Source of the DNA: Dehalococcoides mccartyi
GTDB taxonomy: Bacteria; Chloroflexota; Dehalococcoidia; UBA2979
Reading direction: 5' to 3'
Assembly: GCA_945888895.1 (NCBI GenBank)
Contig: CAMDAY010000005.1
Location: 1-25,501 of the forward strand
DNA length: 25,501 bases
Both the position numbers and the translations under genes were made by a program. Position 1 is the stretch's first letter. Every line of letters starts with the position of its first letter. Shown here in pieces: positions 14,800 to 22,350 of this stretch. The notes beneath the pieces are model-generated. The model did no database searches and was not told where the DNA came from. It saw nothing but the letters and a program-made list of their open reading frames with translations.

Positions 14800-15228
14800 C
14801 GCCCTTCGATGTGTACTCGGGGCGCTTGCGCCGGACAGGGCGCGTCACTCGGCGTCGCGAATGGCGTCGAGGTGGCAGCGCGAGGCGGCCCACCCCTGCC
14901 CCTCGTGCTTTCGGGGAGAACGGCGCTTCGCGCGGGGCACGGGAGGGGTTCAGAGAAAAGAGGAACCAAATGTGAGGAGCTGCGCCCCTCACACTCCCGG
15001 CGGACTCTGTCCGGCCTCGGTCGTTTATCAAGAAGCGAGCCACTCCAGAAGCCGAGATGCGAAGCATCCTCGGTCTGAGTGGGAGCGCGAGGGCGATAGC
15101 CCTCGCCATTCATCCCCCTTCCCGCGCAGGGAAGGGGGCAGGGGGATGGGCCGCGCCGCGGTTGCACCTCGATCGGTGCTCGCTACGCCGAGGGCGTCAC
15201 GCCCCCGTCGGCCGTGCCGCCTCGAGCG
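14800..15228. repeat. 429-nt noncoding spacer packed with hairpins (repeat copy B)
   Basis: This spacer between convergent genes has at least six dyads. They are: TGTGAGG/CCTCACA (14971-14977, 14987-14993); CGGAC/GTCCG (15001-15013); a long imperfect stem from CCACTC (15040) to GAGTGG (15082) with GATGC-GAA-GCATC at its tip; a perfect GCGAGGGC-GATA-GCCCTCGC (15087-15106); a perfect 10-bp CCCCCTTCCC/GGGAAGGGGG (15114-15138); and GCCGAGGGCG/CGCCC..TCGGC (15187-15212). The CCCCTCGTGC and GCACGGGAGGGG stretches around 14903-14948 may pair as well. Parts recur at 1785-1870 and 17270-17319. Open frames here are short, in several frames and unlike proteins. It looks like a REP/MITE-like extragenic palindromic element and may also end transcription from both sides. 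Confidence 0.7.
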
Positions 15229-16074
15229 CTACTTCTCGAGCGACTTCTCGTAGGAGCGGACCGCGAGCGGGGCGCAGACGACGATGATGCCGACGATCCA
15301 GATGATGGTGTAGGCGATCGGATGCGCGATGGACCACGGATCGCCCGGCATCGTTGGCGTGTTGGGATTGCCGAACAGGATGCGCGCGGCATCGGCCAGC
15401 GTCGTCACCGGGTTCCACTCCGCGATCACGCGAAGGATGCCCGGCATCGTGCTGGTCGGGACGAACGTGCTCGCCATGAACGTCAGCGGGAACAGCACCG
15501 TGAAGCCGACCCCCGTGACGCCCTCCGGCGAAGGAATCGCGCTGCCCAGCAGGATGCCCACCCAGATCATCGCGAATGAAAACCCCATCAACAGCCCGTA
15601 GCCCAGCACCGCGTCACCGATGCCCGAGCGAATGCGCCACCCGATGATGAGGCCGCAGAGGGACATCAGGATAATCGGCAGCATCGCCTTCATCAGGTTC
15701 GTGAGCGCGTGCCCGCTGAGCACCGCGCCGCGCGCGATCGGGAGCGATCGGAAGCGGTCGATCGCCTGGTTCTTGCGGTCGTTCGCCAGCGTCAGGGCCA
15801 CGCCAAACGCCGTGAACACCACGGTCTGCGCGAAGATGCCGCCCATCAGGAACTCGCGGTACTGGCCGCCGCCGGGCACGGAGATCGCACCCCCGAAGAC
15901 GTAGGCGAACAGCAGCACGAACATCACCGGCTGGATCGTCGCGTCGGTGAGCTGCTCCGGTTGGCGGCGCATGTGCACCAGACCACGCTTCGCGATGACC
16001 CACGTGTCGTGCAGCAATCCCCGTGAGCGCGGCGGCTCTGCGGCGTGATCGATCATCGGTCGAGTGGTAGTCAT
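15229..16074 (-). CDS. ABC-2 type exporter permease (DrrB-like)
   Basis: A 281-residue membrane subunit with six hydrophobic segments typical of ABC-2 permeases of the daunorubicin-resistance DrrB group. Family features include QPVMFVLLFAYVFGGAI, then YREFLMGGIFAQTVVFTAFG, LANDRKNQAIDRFRSLPIAR (the coupling region) and ANTIL-like IAEWNPVTTLADAARILFG near the end. Its ATG overlaps the stop of the ATPase gene by four bases (16071-16074), so the two are coupled. Together they make a two-gene exporter for a lipophilic molecule or envelope component; the substrate is unknown. The frame is open upstream through the ATPase gene, but only this part has permease features. Confidence 0.94.
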   Translation of the reverse strand: MTTTRPMIDHAAEPPRSRGLLHDTWVIAKRGLVHMRRQPEQLTDATIQPVMFVLLFAYVFGGAISVPGGGQYREFLMGGIFAQTVVFTAFGVALTLANDRKNQAIDRFRSLPIARGAVLSGHALTNLMKAMLPIILMSLCGLIIGWRIRSGIGDAVLGYGLLMGFSFAMIWVGILLGSAIPSPEGVTGVGFTVLFPLTFMASTFVPTSTMPGILRVIAEWNPVTTLADAARILFGNPNTPTMPGDPWSIAHPIAYTIIWIVGIIVVCAPLAVRSYEKSLEK

Positions 16075-17057
16075 GAACGAACCCCTTCCGGGGACGCCTC
16101 GACGGGTTCGTCGTAGGCGGGTGAGTTGGTGAGCGCGATGAACACCTCGTCCAGCGTCGGCTGGCGGATGCTCAGGTCCTCGACGGCGATGCCCGCCGAG
16201 GACAGCGCGGTGGCGACCTGGACCAGGGTGTCGACACCGTTGGATGCGGCCGCGACGACGCTGCGGATGCCCGCGTCCACCGTGACCTTCGCGCCGGTCA
16301 CCTGAGCCAACAGGCGTTCCGCTTCCGGCAGCCGGGCCGCATCGACGAGGACGACCTGCACGTGGTCGCCACCGAGCTCGCGCTTCAGCGTCCGTGCATC
16401 GCCGCGCGCAATGATGCGACCCTGGTCGATCACGATGATGTCGTCCGCGAGCCGCTCCGCCTCGTCGAGGTACTGCGTGGTGAGCAGGACGGTCGTGCCG
16501 CGCTCGACGAGCGTGTCGAGGACGCCCCACAGCTCGTTGCGCGCGCGGGGGTCGAGGCCGGTGGTCGGCTCGTCGAGGAAGAGCACGGACGGGTGCGCGA
16601 CCATCGTCGCGCCCAGGTCGAGGCGGCGACGCATGCCCCCGGAGTAGGTGGACACGCGCCGATCCGCGGCGTCGAGCAGCGAAAATTCGCCGAGGAGCTG
16701 TTCCGCGCGGGTAGACGCCTCGGCGCGGGACATCTGGTGCAGTTCGCCGAGCATGACCAGGTTCTCGCGGCCCGTGAGCAGCGGGTCCACGGTCGCGTCC
16801 TGCGCGGCGAGGCCGATGCGGCGGCGCACCTCGTGGCCCTGTGTCCGCACGTCGAAGCCCGCGACCGTCGCTTCGCCTTCGGTCGCTTCGGACAGCGTGG
16901 CGAGGATGCGCACGGCGGTGGTCTTCCCGGCGCCGTTCGGTCCCAGGATGGCGGTCACCGTGCCCGTCTTCACCTCGAAGTCCACGCCCGCGAGCGCGAC
17001 CTTCTCTCCGAAGCGTTTCACGAGACCGCGCGCGTACACGGCGTGTTCGTTGTCCAT
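16071..17057 (-). CDS. ABC exporter ATP-binding protein (DrrA-like)
   Basis: A 328-residue ATPase of the DrrA/daunorubicin-resistance group. Walker A is GPNGAGKTT (39-47), the signature motif YSGGM (138-142), Walker B LFLDEPTTGLDP (159-170) and the switch His in LLTTQY-type form (Gln replaces the usual His region start; read LTTQYLDEAERLADDI). A C-terminal extension of about 100 residues includes LSIRQPTLDEVFIALT, which is typical of DrrA. ATG 17057 has AAGGA 7 nt upstream and begins just before the conserved start; the earlier frame to 17183 is not needed. It energises the permease encoded next. Drug export is one known role of the family; a physiological lipid or glycolipid is as likely. 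Confidence 0.95.
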   Translation of the reverse strand: MDNEHAVYARGLVKRFGEKVALAGVDFEVKTGTVTAILGPNGAGKTTAVRILATLSEATEGEATVAGFDVRTQGHEVRRRIGLAAQDATVDPLLTGRENLVMLGELHQMSRAEASTRAEQLLGEFSLLDAADRRVSTYSGGMRRRLDLGATMVAHPSVLFLDEPTTGLDPRARNELWGVLDTLVERGTTVLLTTQYLDEAERLADDIIVIDQGRIIARGDARTLKRELGGDHVQVVLVDAARLPEAERLLAQVTGAKVTVDAGIRSVVAAASNGVDTLVQVATALSSAGIAVEDLSIRQPTLDEVFIALTNSPAYDEPVEASPEGVRS

Positions 17058-17269
17058 GATGGATCCTTGTAGCGCGGTCGCGCCGAAATACGCGGCGCGA
17101 AGGTGCAGCGGTTGGCGCTGGCCTAGTGCGTGTAGATGCGTGTTGCGTGACATCGAGCGTACATGCGGGACGCACGAGCTCACTACCCTCCAGTGTCACT
17201 CCGGGGTTGCGATTGTGAACACCCACTCGCCTATGCGAGGTCTCGTCTCCTAGACGGCGACAGCCTCGC

Positions 17270-17319
17270 GGATGAATGACGAGGGCTTCGCCCGCGTGCT
17301 CCCCCGGGGATGAACGGCG
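17270..17319 (-). repeat. Hairpin repeat, copy C (opposite orientation)
   Basis: Plus-strand 17270-17303 reads GGATGAATG, then CGAGGGCT, CGCCC and GCTCCC. This matches the reverse complement of 15081-15115 at about 31 of 35 positions by hand alignment with one gap. A second partial unit follows, GGGGATGAACGGCG (17306-17319), 13 of 14 against the same reverse complement. It is shorter and more decayed than copy B. Confidence 0.55.
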
Positions 17320-17509
17320 CGTGCCGTGCGTTCGCTGCAGACAGCGCGGGCCTCACCCGGGCCGGGGTCGCGGGGTCGGCGTAGGCGTCTGCTGGATCCC
17401 AGCCGCGGCGGGCGGGGGCGATTCTGCCAGCGGACGTGCGAGGTGCATCATTCCGGCGCCCTCCTCCTGCGCAAACGGGAGAAGGCGCGGGGTGAGGGCG
17501 CGCCACGCA

Positions 17510-17534
17510 CCTCGACGCCGCGGGCGCGTCGAGG
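17510..17534 (-). terminator. Hairpin after the F420-type oxidoreductase gene
   Basis: CCTCGACGC (17510-17518) and GCGTCGAGG (17526-17534) form a perfect 9-bp stem with a 7-nt loop, about 20 nt past the stop codon on the minus strand. No T-tract follows, so it is called only from position and symmetry. Confidence 0.5.
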
Positions 17535-17554
17535 CGGGGCGAACCGACGAGGCG

Positions 17555-17992
17555 CTACTTGGGCGGCTCGGCGACAAAGACGGGGATCTGGCGGCTGGTG
17601 CGCGTCTGGTACTCGGCGTACGGGGGGTAGGCCTCTACGGCGAGGTCCCAGAGGCGCGTGCGTTCTGCCGGATCGCTGACCTCGCGGACGCGCATCGGGG
17701 CGACCTCGGCCAGGTCGCGCAGCTCGACGTCCGGCTGGGCGCGCAGGTTGTAGACCCAGCCGGGGTTCTCGGGCGCTCCGCCCTTCGAGCCGACGAGGAC
17801 GTAGCTGTCGCCATCCTTGACGCGCATCAGCGGCGTCTTGCGGACGCCGCCGCTCTTCACGCCCGTGTTCGTCACGATGATCACGGGCATGCCGGTGTCA
17901 CGAAGCGTGTTGCCCTCGGCACCGTTCGTGCGCTCGTAGAGCTCGACCTGGTCGCGCACCCACTCGGCGGCGCTGGGGATGTAGTCGGGCAT
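17555..17992 (-). CDS. Nitroreductase/F420-type oxidoreductase (DDN family)
   Basis: A 145-residue split-barrel protein of the deazaflavin-dependent nitroreductase (DDN/FDOR) family. The core reads MPVIIVTNTGVKSGGVRKTPLMRVKDGDSYVLVGSKGGAPENPGWVYNLRAQPDVEL. The TGxKSGxxRxxPL and GSxGGxPxxPxWxxNL patterns are the F420-binding signature of this group. The protein therefore suggests that the organism makes coenzyme F420. ATG 17992 has a near-perfect AGGAGG 6 nt upstream. The gene is divergent from the acyl-CoA dehydrogenase gene across 139 nt. The natural substrate is unknown; mycobacterial Ddn reduces quinones and nitroimidazoles. Confidence 0.92.
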   Translation of the reverse strand: MPDYIPSAAEWVRDQVELYERTNGAEGNTLRDTGMPVIIVTNTGVKSGGVRKTPLMRVKDGDSYVLVGSKGGAPENPGWVYNLRAQPDVELRDLAEVAPMRVREVSDPAERTRLWDLAVEAYPPYAEYQTRTSRQIPVFVAEPPK

Positions 17993-18131
17993 GGGAGTCC
18001 TCCTGGTGCGATGGGGCGGTCGAGGCGATTCAGACGCTGATTGCACTCGCCGCGGGTCGTGTTCAGTATGACGCGCAGCGCCGGAACTGCGAGCATCGCC
18101 GCCCGCGACCGGTACGTCGAGGAGGACGCCG

Positions 18132-19349
18132 ATGGACTGGAACGACACGCCGACACAGACCGCCTTCCGCCAGGAAGTGCGCGAGTTCATCCAGCAGCGT
18201 CTCCCGAACCGCTACCGCCCGAACGCGGACGGCGTCCCCGCAAAGGGCATCTGGGAAGAGGATCGCGCTCTCGGTACGGACGAGGAGAAGCGTGCCTCGG
18301 CCGACTGGGTTGCCGCACTGCGCGAGCGCCACTGGATCGCCCCCGCGTGGCCGAAGGAGTACGGCGGCGCCGGCCTCACGCCGATGGAGCAGTTCCTCTT
18401 CAAGCTCGAGATGACGGAGGCCGAGGTGCCCTCGGGCCTGCCGATGGCCGTCGGGATGCTCGGCCCCACGCTGATGGTCCACGGCACGGAGGAGCAGCGG
18501 CAGGAGCACCTGCCGAAGATCCTCAGCGGCGAGGTCGTCTGGGCGCAGGGCTACTCCGAGCCGGGTGCGGGCTCCGACCTCGCCTCGCTGACCACGCGCG
18601 CGACCCGCGACGGCGACGAGTACGTGGTCAACGGACAGAAGATCTGGACGTCCTACGCGCACGTCGCCGACTGGCTGTTCGTCCTCGTGCGCACCGACCC
18701 CGACGCCGTGAAGCATCGCGGGATCTCGTTCCTCCTCATGCCGCGGGACACGCCCGGGCTGTCCGTGCGCCCGCTGGTGAACGCCGCGTTCGAGCACCAC
18801 CTGAACGAGACGTTCTTCGATGACGTGCGCGTCCCCGTCCGCAACCGCGTCGGCGAGGAGAACCGCGGCTGGTACGTCGCAATGACGTTGCTCGACCACG
18901 AGCGGTCGAACGTCACCACCGCCGTGCAGACGAAGCGGACGATCAACCGCCTGATCGAGTACGCAAACGGCAAGGGCAAGGAGCAGTCGAGGATCGACCG
19001 CCTGTCCTCGATCCGCACGGCGATCGCCGACCGCTTCATCGAGGCGGAGGTGATGTTCAACTTCTCGCTGCGCATCATCTCCATGCAGGTGCGCGGCCTG
19101 ATCCCGAACTACGAAGCCTCGGTCAGCAAGCTCTTCGGCTCGGAGCTGACGCAGAGCCTGGCGAACACGGGCGTCCGCGCGTTCGGCCTGTACGGCCAGG
19201 TGTGGGATCCCGAGCACCCTCGCGCGCCGCTGAACGCCGAGCACGTCTACTCCTACGTGAACTCGATCCCTCGCACGATCGCCGCCGGTTCGTCCGAGAT
19301 CCAGCGCGGCATCATCGCCACGCGCGGTCTGGGTCTGCCGAGGGGATAG
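18132..19349 (+). CDS. Acyl-CoA dehydrogenase family protein
   Basis: A 405-residue FAD flavoprotein that would introduce a double bond between C2 and C3 of an acyl-CoA thioester. It shows the N-terminal helical domain with PKEYGGAGLTPMEQFLFKLEM, the FAD-contact motif GYSEPGAGSDLASLTTRA in the beta domain, then QKIWTSYAHVADW, and the C-terminal GSSEIQRGIIATRGLG, which ends the FAD/substrate domain. The length is usual for the family. ATG 18132 has GAGGAGG about 7 nt upstream. The chain-length or branched/steroid-type substrate cannot be told. It is followed by a strong hairpin shared with the convergent dehydrogenase gene. No other beta-oxidation gene is adjacent. Confidence 0.95.
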   Translation: MDWNDTPTQTAFRQEVREFIQQRLPNRYRPNADGVPAKGIWEEDRALGTDEEKRASADWVAALRERHWIAPAWPKEYGGAGLTPMEQFLFKLEMTEAEVPSGLPMAVGMLGPTLMVHGTEEQRQEHLPKILSGEVVWAQGYSEPGAGSDLASLTTRATRDGDEYVVNGQKIWTSYAHVADWLFVLVRTDPDAVKHRGISFLLMPRDTPGLSVRPLVNAAFEHHLNETFFDDVRVPVRNRVGEENRGWYVAMTLLDHERSNVTTAVQTKRTINRLIEYANGKGKEQSRIDRLSSIRTAIADRFIEAEVMFNFSLRIISMQVRGLIPNYEASVSKLFGSELTQSLANTGVRAFGLYGQVWDPEHPRAPLNAEHVYSYVNSIPRTIAAGSSEIQRGIIATRGLGLPRG

Positions 19350-19373
19350 CACCGGGAGCGGGAGTTGAGAACG

Positions 19374-19402
19374 AGAAGGGGCGGCCGCTGGCCGCCCCTT
19401 CT
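19374..19402. terminator. Bidirectional hairpin terminator between convergent genes
   Basis: AGAAGGGGCGGCC (19374-19386) pairs perfectly with GGCCGCCCCTTCT (19390-19402) around a 3-nt GCT loop. It lies 24 nt after the acyl-CoA dehydrogenase stop and 21 nt after the hydroxyacid dehydrogenase stop on the other strand. The stem is symmetrical, so it can serve both. A long T-tract is absent on either side. Confidence 0.8.
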
Positions 19403-19423
19403 GCGTGTGGCGTGGAGGGGGCG

Positions 19424-20398
19424 CTACTTCTTCAGCACGTCCGGGTTCTGCACGAAGATGGGTTCGCCCTTCGCGAAGGCGACGACGTGGTCGACGCAGC
19501 CCGCATACATCGTCTCGTAGCGGTCGCGGGTGACGTAGCCGAGGTGCGGCGTCGCGACCACATTGTCCATGTGCAGCAGCGGGTGATCGGCGTTGACCAC
19601 CGGCTCCTCCTCGAACACGTCGACGGCGGCGAAGCCGGGGCGGCCGGCCTTCAGCGACGACTCCAGCGCACCCTCGGCGATCAGGCCAGCGCGGCTGGTG
19701 TTCACGACGAGCGCGTCCGCCTTCATGCGGCCGAGATCCTCGGCGGTCACGATGCCACGCGTCGAAACGTTGAGCGGCAGGTGGATCGAGATGATGTCGG
19801 AGTCCTCGAAGAACGCCTCGCGGCTCTTCGCCACCTCGTACCCGAGTTCTTCGGCGTGGCGGAGCGAGGCGTCACGGCCCCAGCAGAGGACGCGCATGCC
19901 GAACGCCTTCCCGGCGGCCGCGACCACGCTGCCGATGTTGCCGAGCGCGTAGATGCCGAGCGTCCGCCCGTAGAGGCTGATGCCGTTGGTGGTCTGCCAC
20001 TTGCCCTGCTTGAGCGCGTCCACCTCGAACGGGATGTGCCGCACGGACGCGAGGATCAGCGCCCACGTCAGCTCCGCCGTGTCGTTCGGCAGACCCCGGG
20101 CGTTGCTGCCGGCGCTCACCACGATGCCGTGCTCCGTGCACGCCTCGAGGTCGATGTGTGCCGTGCCGGTGGTCTGCGCGATCAGCTTGAGGTCGGGCAG
20201 CCGCTCGATGAGCGCGCGCGGGAAGAACGTCCGCTGCTGGGTGAGCACCACCGCATCGAATCCCTGGAGCTTCGCTACGAGGCGATCCGTGTCGCGCTCC
20301 GGCTCGGGGAAGACCGTGACTTCGTGGCCCTTGAGCAGCGGGTAGGCCGCCATCTCCGTGAACGTGTTCTGGTAGTCGTCGATCACTGCAACCTTCAC
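19424..20398 (-). CDS. D-2-hydroxyacid dehydrogenase (NAD-dependent)
   Basis: A 324-residue enzyme of the D-isomer-specific 2-hydroxyacid dehydrogenase family, which interconverts 2-hydroxy and 2-oxo acids with NAD(P). The NAD domain starts LGIYALGNIGSVVAAAGKAFGM, a slightly unusual GxxxLGNIG glycine motif. The catalytic set is Arg in NTSRAGLI, Glu in DVFEEEP and His in ATPHLGYVT. The substrate domain has LIAQTTGTAHIDLEAC. GTG 20398 has GAGGAG about 7 nt upstream and begins at the first conserved residues (KVAVIDDYQNT); the open frame to 20503 runs into the divergent promoter. The substrate (phosphoglycerate, glyoxylate, other) is not readable. Confidence 0.93.
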   Translation of the reverse strand: MKVAVIDDYQNTFTEMAAYPLLKGHEVTVFPEPERDTDRLVAKLQGFDAVVLTQQRTFFPRALIERLPDLKLIAQTTGTAHIDLEACTEHGIVVSAGSNARGLPNDTAELTWALILASVRHIPFEVDALKQGKWQTTNGISLYGRTLGIYALGNIGSVVAAAGKAFGMRVLCWGRDASLRHAEELGYEVAKSREAFFEDSDIISIHLPLNVSTRGIVTAEDLGRMKADALVVNTSRAGLIAEGALESSLKAGRPGFAAVDVFEEEPVVNADHPLLHMDNVVATPHLGYVTRDRYETMYAGCVDHVVAFAKGEPIFVQNPDVLKK

Positions 20399-20446
20399 GG
20401 TCGCTCCTCGTCTAACGCAGTCCTGTCGTGCCGTCTGGTGGGGCGC

Positions 20447-20452
20447 ATTGTA
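20447..20452 (-). promoter_or_regulatory. Possible -10 box of the hydroxyacid dehydrogenase gene
   Basis: On the minus strand this is TACAAT, five of six matches to TATAAT, about 50 nt before the GTG. The overlapping plus-strand TAGAGT (20451-20456) could serve the divergent gene at 20497. No good -35 box is visible for either. Confidence 0.3.
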
Positions 20453-20496
20453 GAGTGTCCGCGCCACACCGCCGCCGCCGTCCGAAGAGGATATGC

Positions 20497-21057
20497 ATGA
20501 CACGACTCACCCCCATCGTCACCCGCGAGCAGGTCGAGGCCGGCGGCGAGGAGGCGTTCGACCGCGTCATCGCCTCCCGGGGACGCGTGAACGCACCGGC
20601 CTCGATGCTGATGTACGTGCCGGAGGTATCCGCGATCTCGACGGCGATGAGCGACGCCGTGCGCTTCGGCGCGAAGACGCTGACCGAAGGCGACGTGGAG
20701 CTGGCGATCCTCTGCACCGGCCGCGAGTTCGACATCCCCTACATCTGGGGCCAGCACGTCGAGCTCGCCGTGACGAAGGGCGTGGATCGCGCGGTGATCG
20801 ACGCCCTCGGCAACCTTGAACCGATCCCATCGACCACGACGCGGCACACGCTGATCACGCGCTTCGCGCACGCCGTGATTCGCGACCACCTCGTACCGGA
20901 TGAGCTGTTCGAGGCGGTGCGTGCCGAGTTCGGTGAGCGCGGACTGATGGAGATCGTCTCGGTCTTCGGGCATGTCATGACGAGCGGCTGCGCACTCATC
21001 GCGACCGACTACGCCCCGGAGTCGGGCGCGCCGATTCTGCCGCCGCGCAAGGCCTGA
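20497..21057 (+). CDS. Carboxymuconolactone decarboxylase-like (CMD) protein
   Basis: A 186-residue all-helical protein of the CMD/AhpD fold. The signature segment reads LTEGDVELAILCTGREFDIPYIWGQHVELAVTKGV, with Trp-x-x-His-x-x-x-Ala in the usual place. AhpD-type members have a CxxC redox pair before the His; here there is only one Cys (in ILCTGRE), so peroxidase activity is unlikely and a lyase or hydrolase-like role is more probable. A second, CMD-like half continues through RFAHAVIRDHLVPDELFEAV. ATG 20497 has GAGG about 6 nt upstream. It is divergent from the hydroxyacid dehydrogenase and converges with the amidase gene with 1 nt between stops. The substrate is unknown. Confidence 0.88.
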   Translation: MTRLTPIVTREQVEAGGEEAFDRVIASRGRVNAPASMLMYVPEVSAISTAMSDAVRFGAKTLTEGDVELAILCTGREFDIPYIWGQHVELAVTKGVDRAVIDALGNLEPIPSTTTRHTLITRFAHAVIRDHLVPDELFEAVRAEFGERGLMEIVSVFGHVMTSGCALIATDYAPESGAPILPPRKA

Positions 21058-21058
21058 T

Positions 21059-21922
21059 CTAGCTGGCCGGCGCGCCGAGGAAGCGCGCGATGCCGCGCGC
21101 GATCGCGTAGCGCGTCGGTTCGTCCCTCAGAAGCGCGGCGTCGTCCGGGTTGCTGACGTACAGCAACTCGAGCAGCGCCCCCGGCATCTGCGTCGCGCTG
21201 GTGCGCCAGACAGGCGCATCCGGGTGCATGCCGACCACGGCCGGGTCGACGCCGCAATCGAGGAGCTCCCCACGCGGAACCTCCCGCTCCGGGCCGATCA
21301 CGAACATCGGCGTACCCCGTCCGGCAGCGTCCACCAACTGCGCGTCGTCCATCGCCTCGCGTGGCCGGATCGGGTATCCCCGCGCCTGCAGCGCCGTGTT
21401 CACGCCCTCGATGCACAGCGCCGCGAGACGTTGGCTCTCCGCAGCGAACGGTCGGAGGCTCGTGTACCACACGTCGGCCCCGCGCACGCTGCTATCGGTG
21501 TTCGAGTTCGAATGGATCGAGACGAACACGTCCGCACGCGCTGAATTCGCGATGCTAACGCGCGACTGCAGGTCGATGAACGTAGCCATCGCGCCGTTCG
21601 CCTCGGGCGGAACGTCTCGCGGGCGCACCGCGGAGTACCGCGTCAGCACCACTCGCGCGCCGCGTGCCTCGAGGATCGTGCTCACGCGCTGCGCCAGGTC
21701 GAGATTGGAGTCGCGCTCGACCACGCCGTTCGCCGCGGTGCCCGGTTCGTCGCCGCCGTGGCCCGAATCGAGGACGATCGTGCGCCCGTTGAGATCGCCT
21801 CCCGCGGCGAAGTTCGCACCGACCATCACGCCGCCGAGCCCACCGAGAATCGCGAGCCCTGCGATGATCGAGAACAGCGGGTGCCCCGCGAAGAACGCAC
21901 GGCTGCGTCGCAAAGCGGTCAC
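21059..21922 (-). CDS. N-acetylmuramoyl-L-alanine amidase (Amidase_3) with N-terminal anchor
   Basis: A 287-residue zinc amidase that cleaves the bond between N-acetylmuramic acid and L-Ala in peptidoglycan. One N-terminal membrane helix (about 15-36) places the catalytic domain outside the membrane. Zinc ligands are His55 in LDSGHGG, Glu69 in VVERDSN and His137 in VSIHSNSN; Glu252 in LLELLYVSNPDDAALL is the catalytic Glu. The family order is complete. GTG 21922 has GGGAGGG about 8 nt upstream and is just before the basic n-region (RRSR). The frame is open to 22420, but that part is antisense to the DUF6458 gene and was rejected. With the carboxypeptidase at 257 it argues for a peptidoglycan-containing cell. 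Confidence 0.94.
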   Translation of the reverse strand: MTALRRSRAFFAGHPLFSIIAGLAILGGLGGVMVGANFAAGGDLNGRTIVLDSGHGGDEPGTAANGVVERDSNLDLAQRVSTILEARGARVVLTRYSAVRPRDVPPEANGAMATFIDLQSRVSIANSARADVFVSIHSNSNTDSSVRGADVWYTSLRPFAAESQRLAALCIEGVNTALQARGYPIRPREAMDDAQLVDAAGRGTPMFVIGPEREVPRGELLDCGVDPAVVGMHPDAPVWRTSATQMPGALLELLYVSNPDDAALLRDEPTRYAIARGIARFLGAPAS

Positions 21923-22041
21923 CCGTGATCCCTCCCGTGCCGGGACGCACTTCGCGCCGCGACCGACGTCAGTCCTCGGCCCCACGGTGCCGCGGTCATG
22001 CTCATCGTTCAGCGCCTTAAGACGCGCCCGGCGATATGTAA

Positions 22042-22065
22042 ACGGGGACTCTTGCGAGTCCCCGT
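22042..22065 (-). terminator. Intrinsic terminator of the DUF6458 gene
   Basis: ACGGGGACTC and GAGTCCCCGT form a perfect 10-bp stem with a 4-nt loop, 28 nt past the stop on the minus strand. It is followed there by TTTACAT, the only T-rich tail among the hairpins in this window. Confidence 0.8.
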
Positions 22066-22092
22066 CTGGGCTGGGGCTATGTGCCAGATGGC

Positions 22093-22317
22093 CTAGCCGA
22101 CGTCGAGGTGCTCGTCGGTAGATCGCGTAGTTCGCGTTGTTGCGAACGGCGCGAAGCTCGTCCAGAACAGCATCGACAGCACAGTGCCGACGATACCCAC
22201 GATGAGCAGGATCAGCCCGACGGTGTAGAGGCTGATCCCCGATACCGACACATTGACCGCGAACATGAGGATCGCGCCGACGGCGATCAGGAAGAGACTG
22301 GTTCCGAGTGCTGGCAT
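22093..22317 (-). CDS. DUF6458 small membrane protein
   Basis: A 74-residue protein with two membrane helices: SLFLIAVGAILMFAVNVSV and YTVGLILLIVGIVGTVLSMLF. The layout (short N-terminus, Gly-Ala-Ile-Leu in helix one, ISLYTVGLILLIVG leading into helix two) is that of DUF6458, a small family I recall mainly from Actinobacteria. ATG 22317 follows TAGGAGGACATC, an excellent ribosome binding site. The tail has TTRTTRSTDEHLDVG. It is a single-gene unit with its own terminator. Function is unknown. Confidence 0.88.
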   Translation of the reverse strand: MPALGTSLFLIAVGAILMFAVNVSVSGISLYTVGLILLIVGIVGTVLSMLFWTSFAPFATTRTTRSTDEHLDVG

Positions 22318-22350
22318 GATGTCCTCCTACAGCACGAACAGCATCTTCCT

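Larger units (their letters stand above)
17058..17554. other. 497-nt spacer with dyads and repeat copy C, no gene
   Basis: I see no convincing coding region here. From the ABC side it holds CGCGCCG-N7-CGGCGCG (17079-17099), in the 5' leader of the exporter mRNA. Next is repeat copy C (17270-17319). Then GCGCCCTC (17456-17463) pairs with GAGGGCGC (17494-17501), enclosing CTCCTCC and GGGAGAAGG stretches. A hairpin next to the F420-type gene follows at 17510-17534. The exporter promoter should lie between about 17100 and 17260, but no box pair is good enough to call. Confidence 0.6.

Noticed and set aside
14971..15212. Possible CRISPR array
   Set aside because: The stems differ from one another, there is no regular direct repeat or spacer length, and no cas gene is near.
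14796..15253. Several short open frames in the hairpin spacer
   Set aside because: They occur on both strands and in overlapping frames, follow the palindromes and have no protein-like features; spurious frames inside repeats.
15229..17226. 665-residue version of the ABC permease
   Set aside because: The N-terminal part is another frame of the ATPase gene; permease features start at ATG 16074, in the usual 4-nt overlap.
18000..18131. Promoter boxes TTGCAC/CAGTAT before the acyl-CoA dehydrogenase gene
   Set aside because: Each box matches only three of six consensus positions, which is expected by chance in a spacer of this size.
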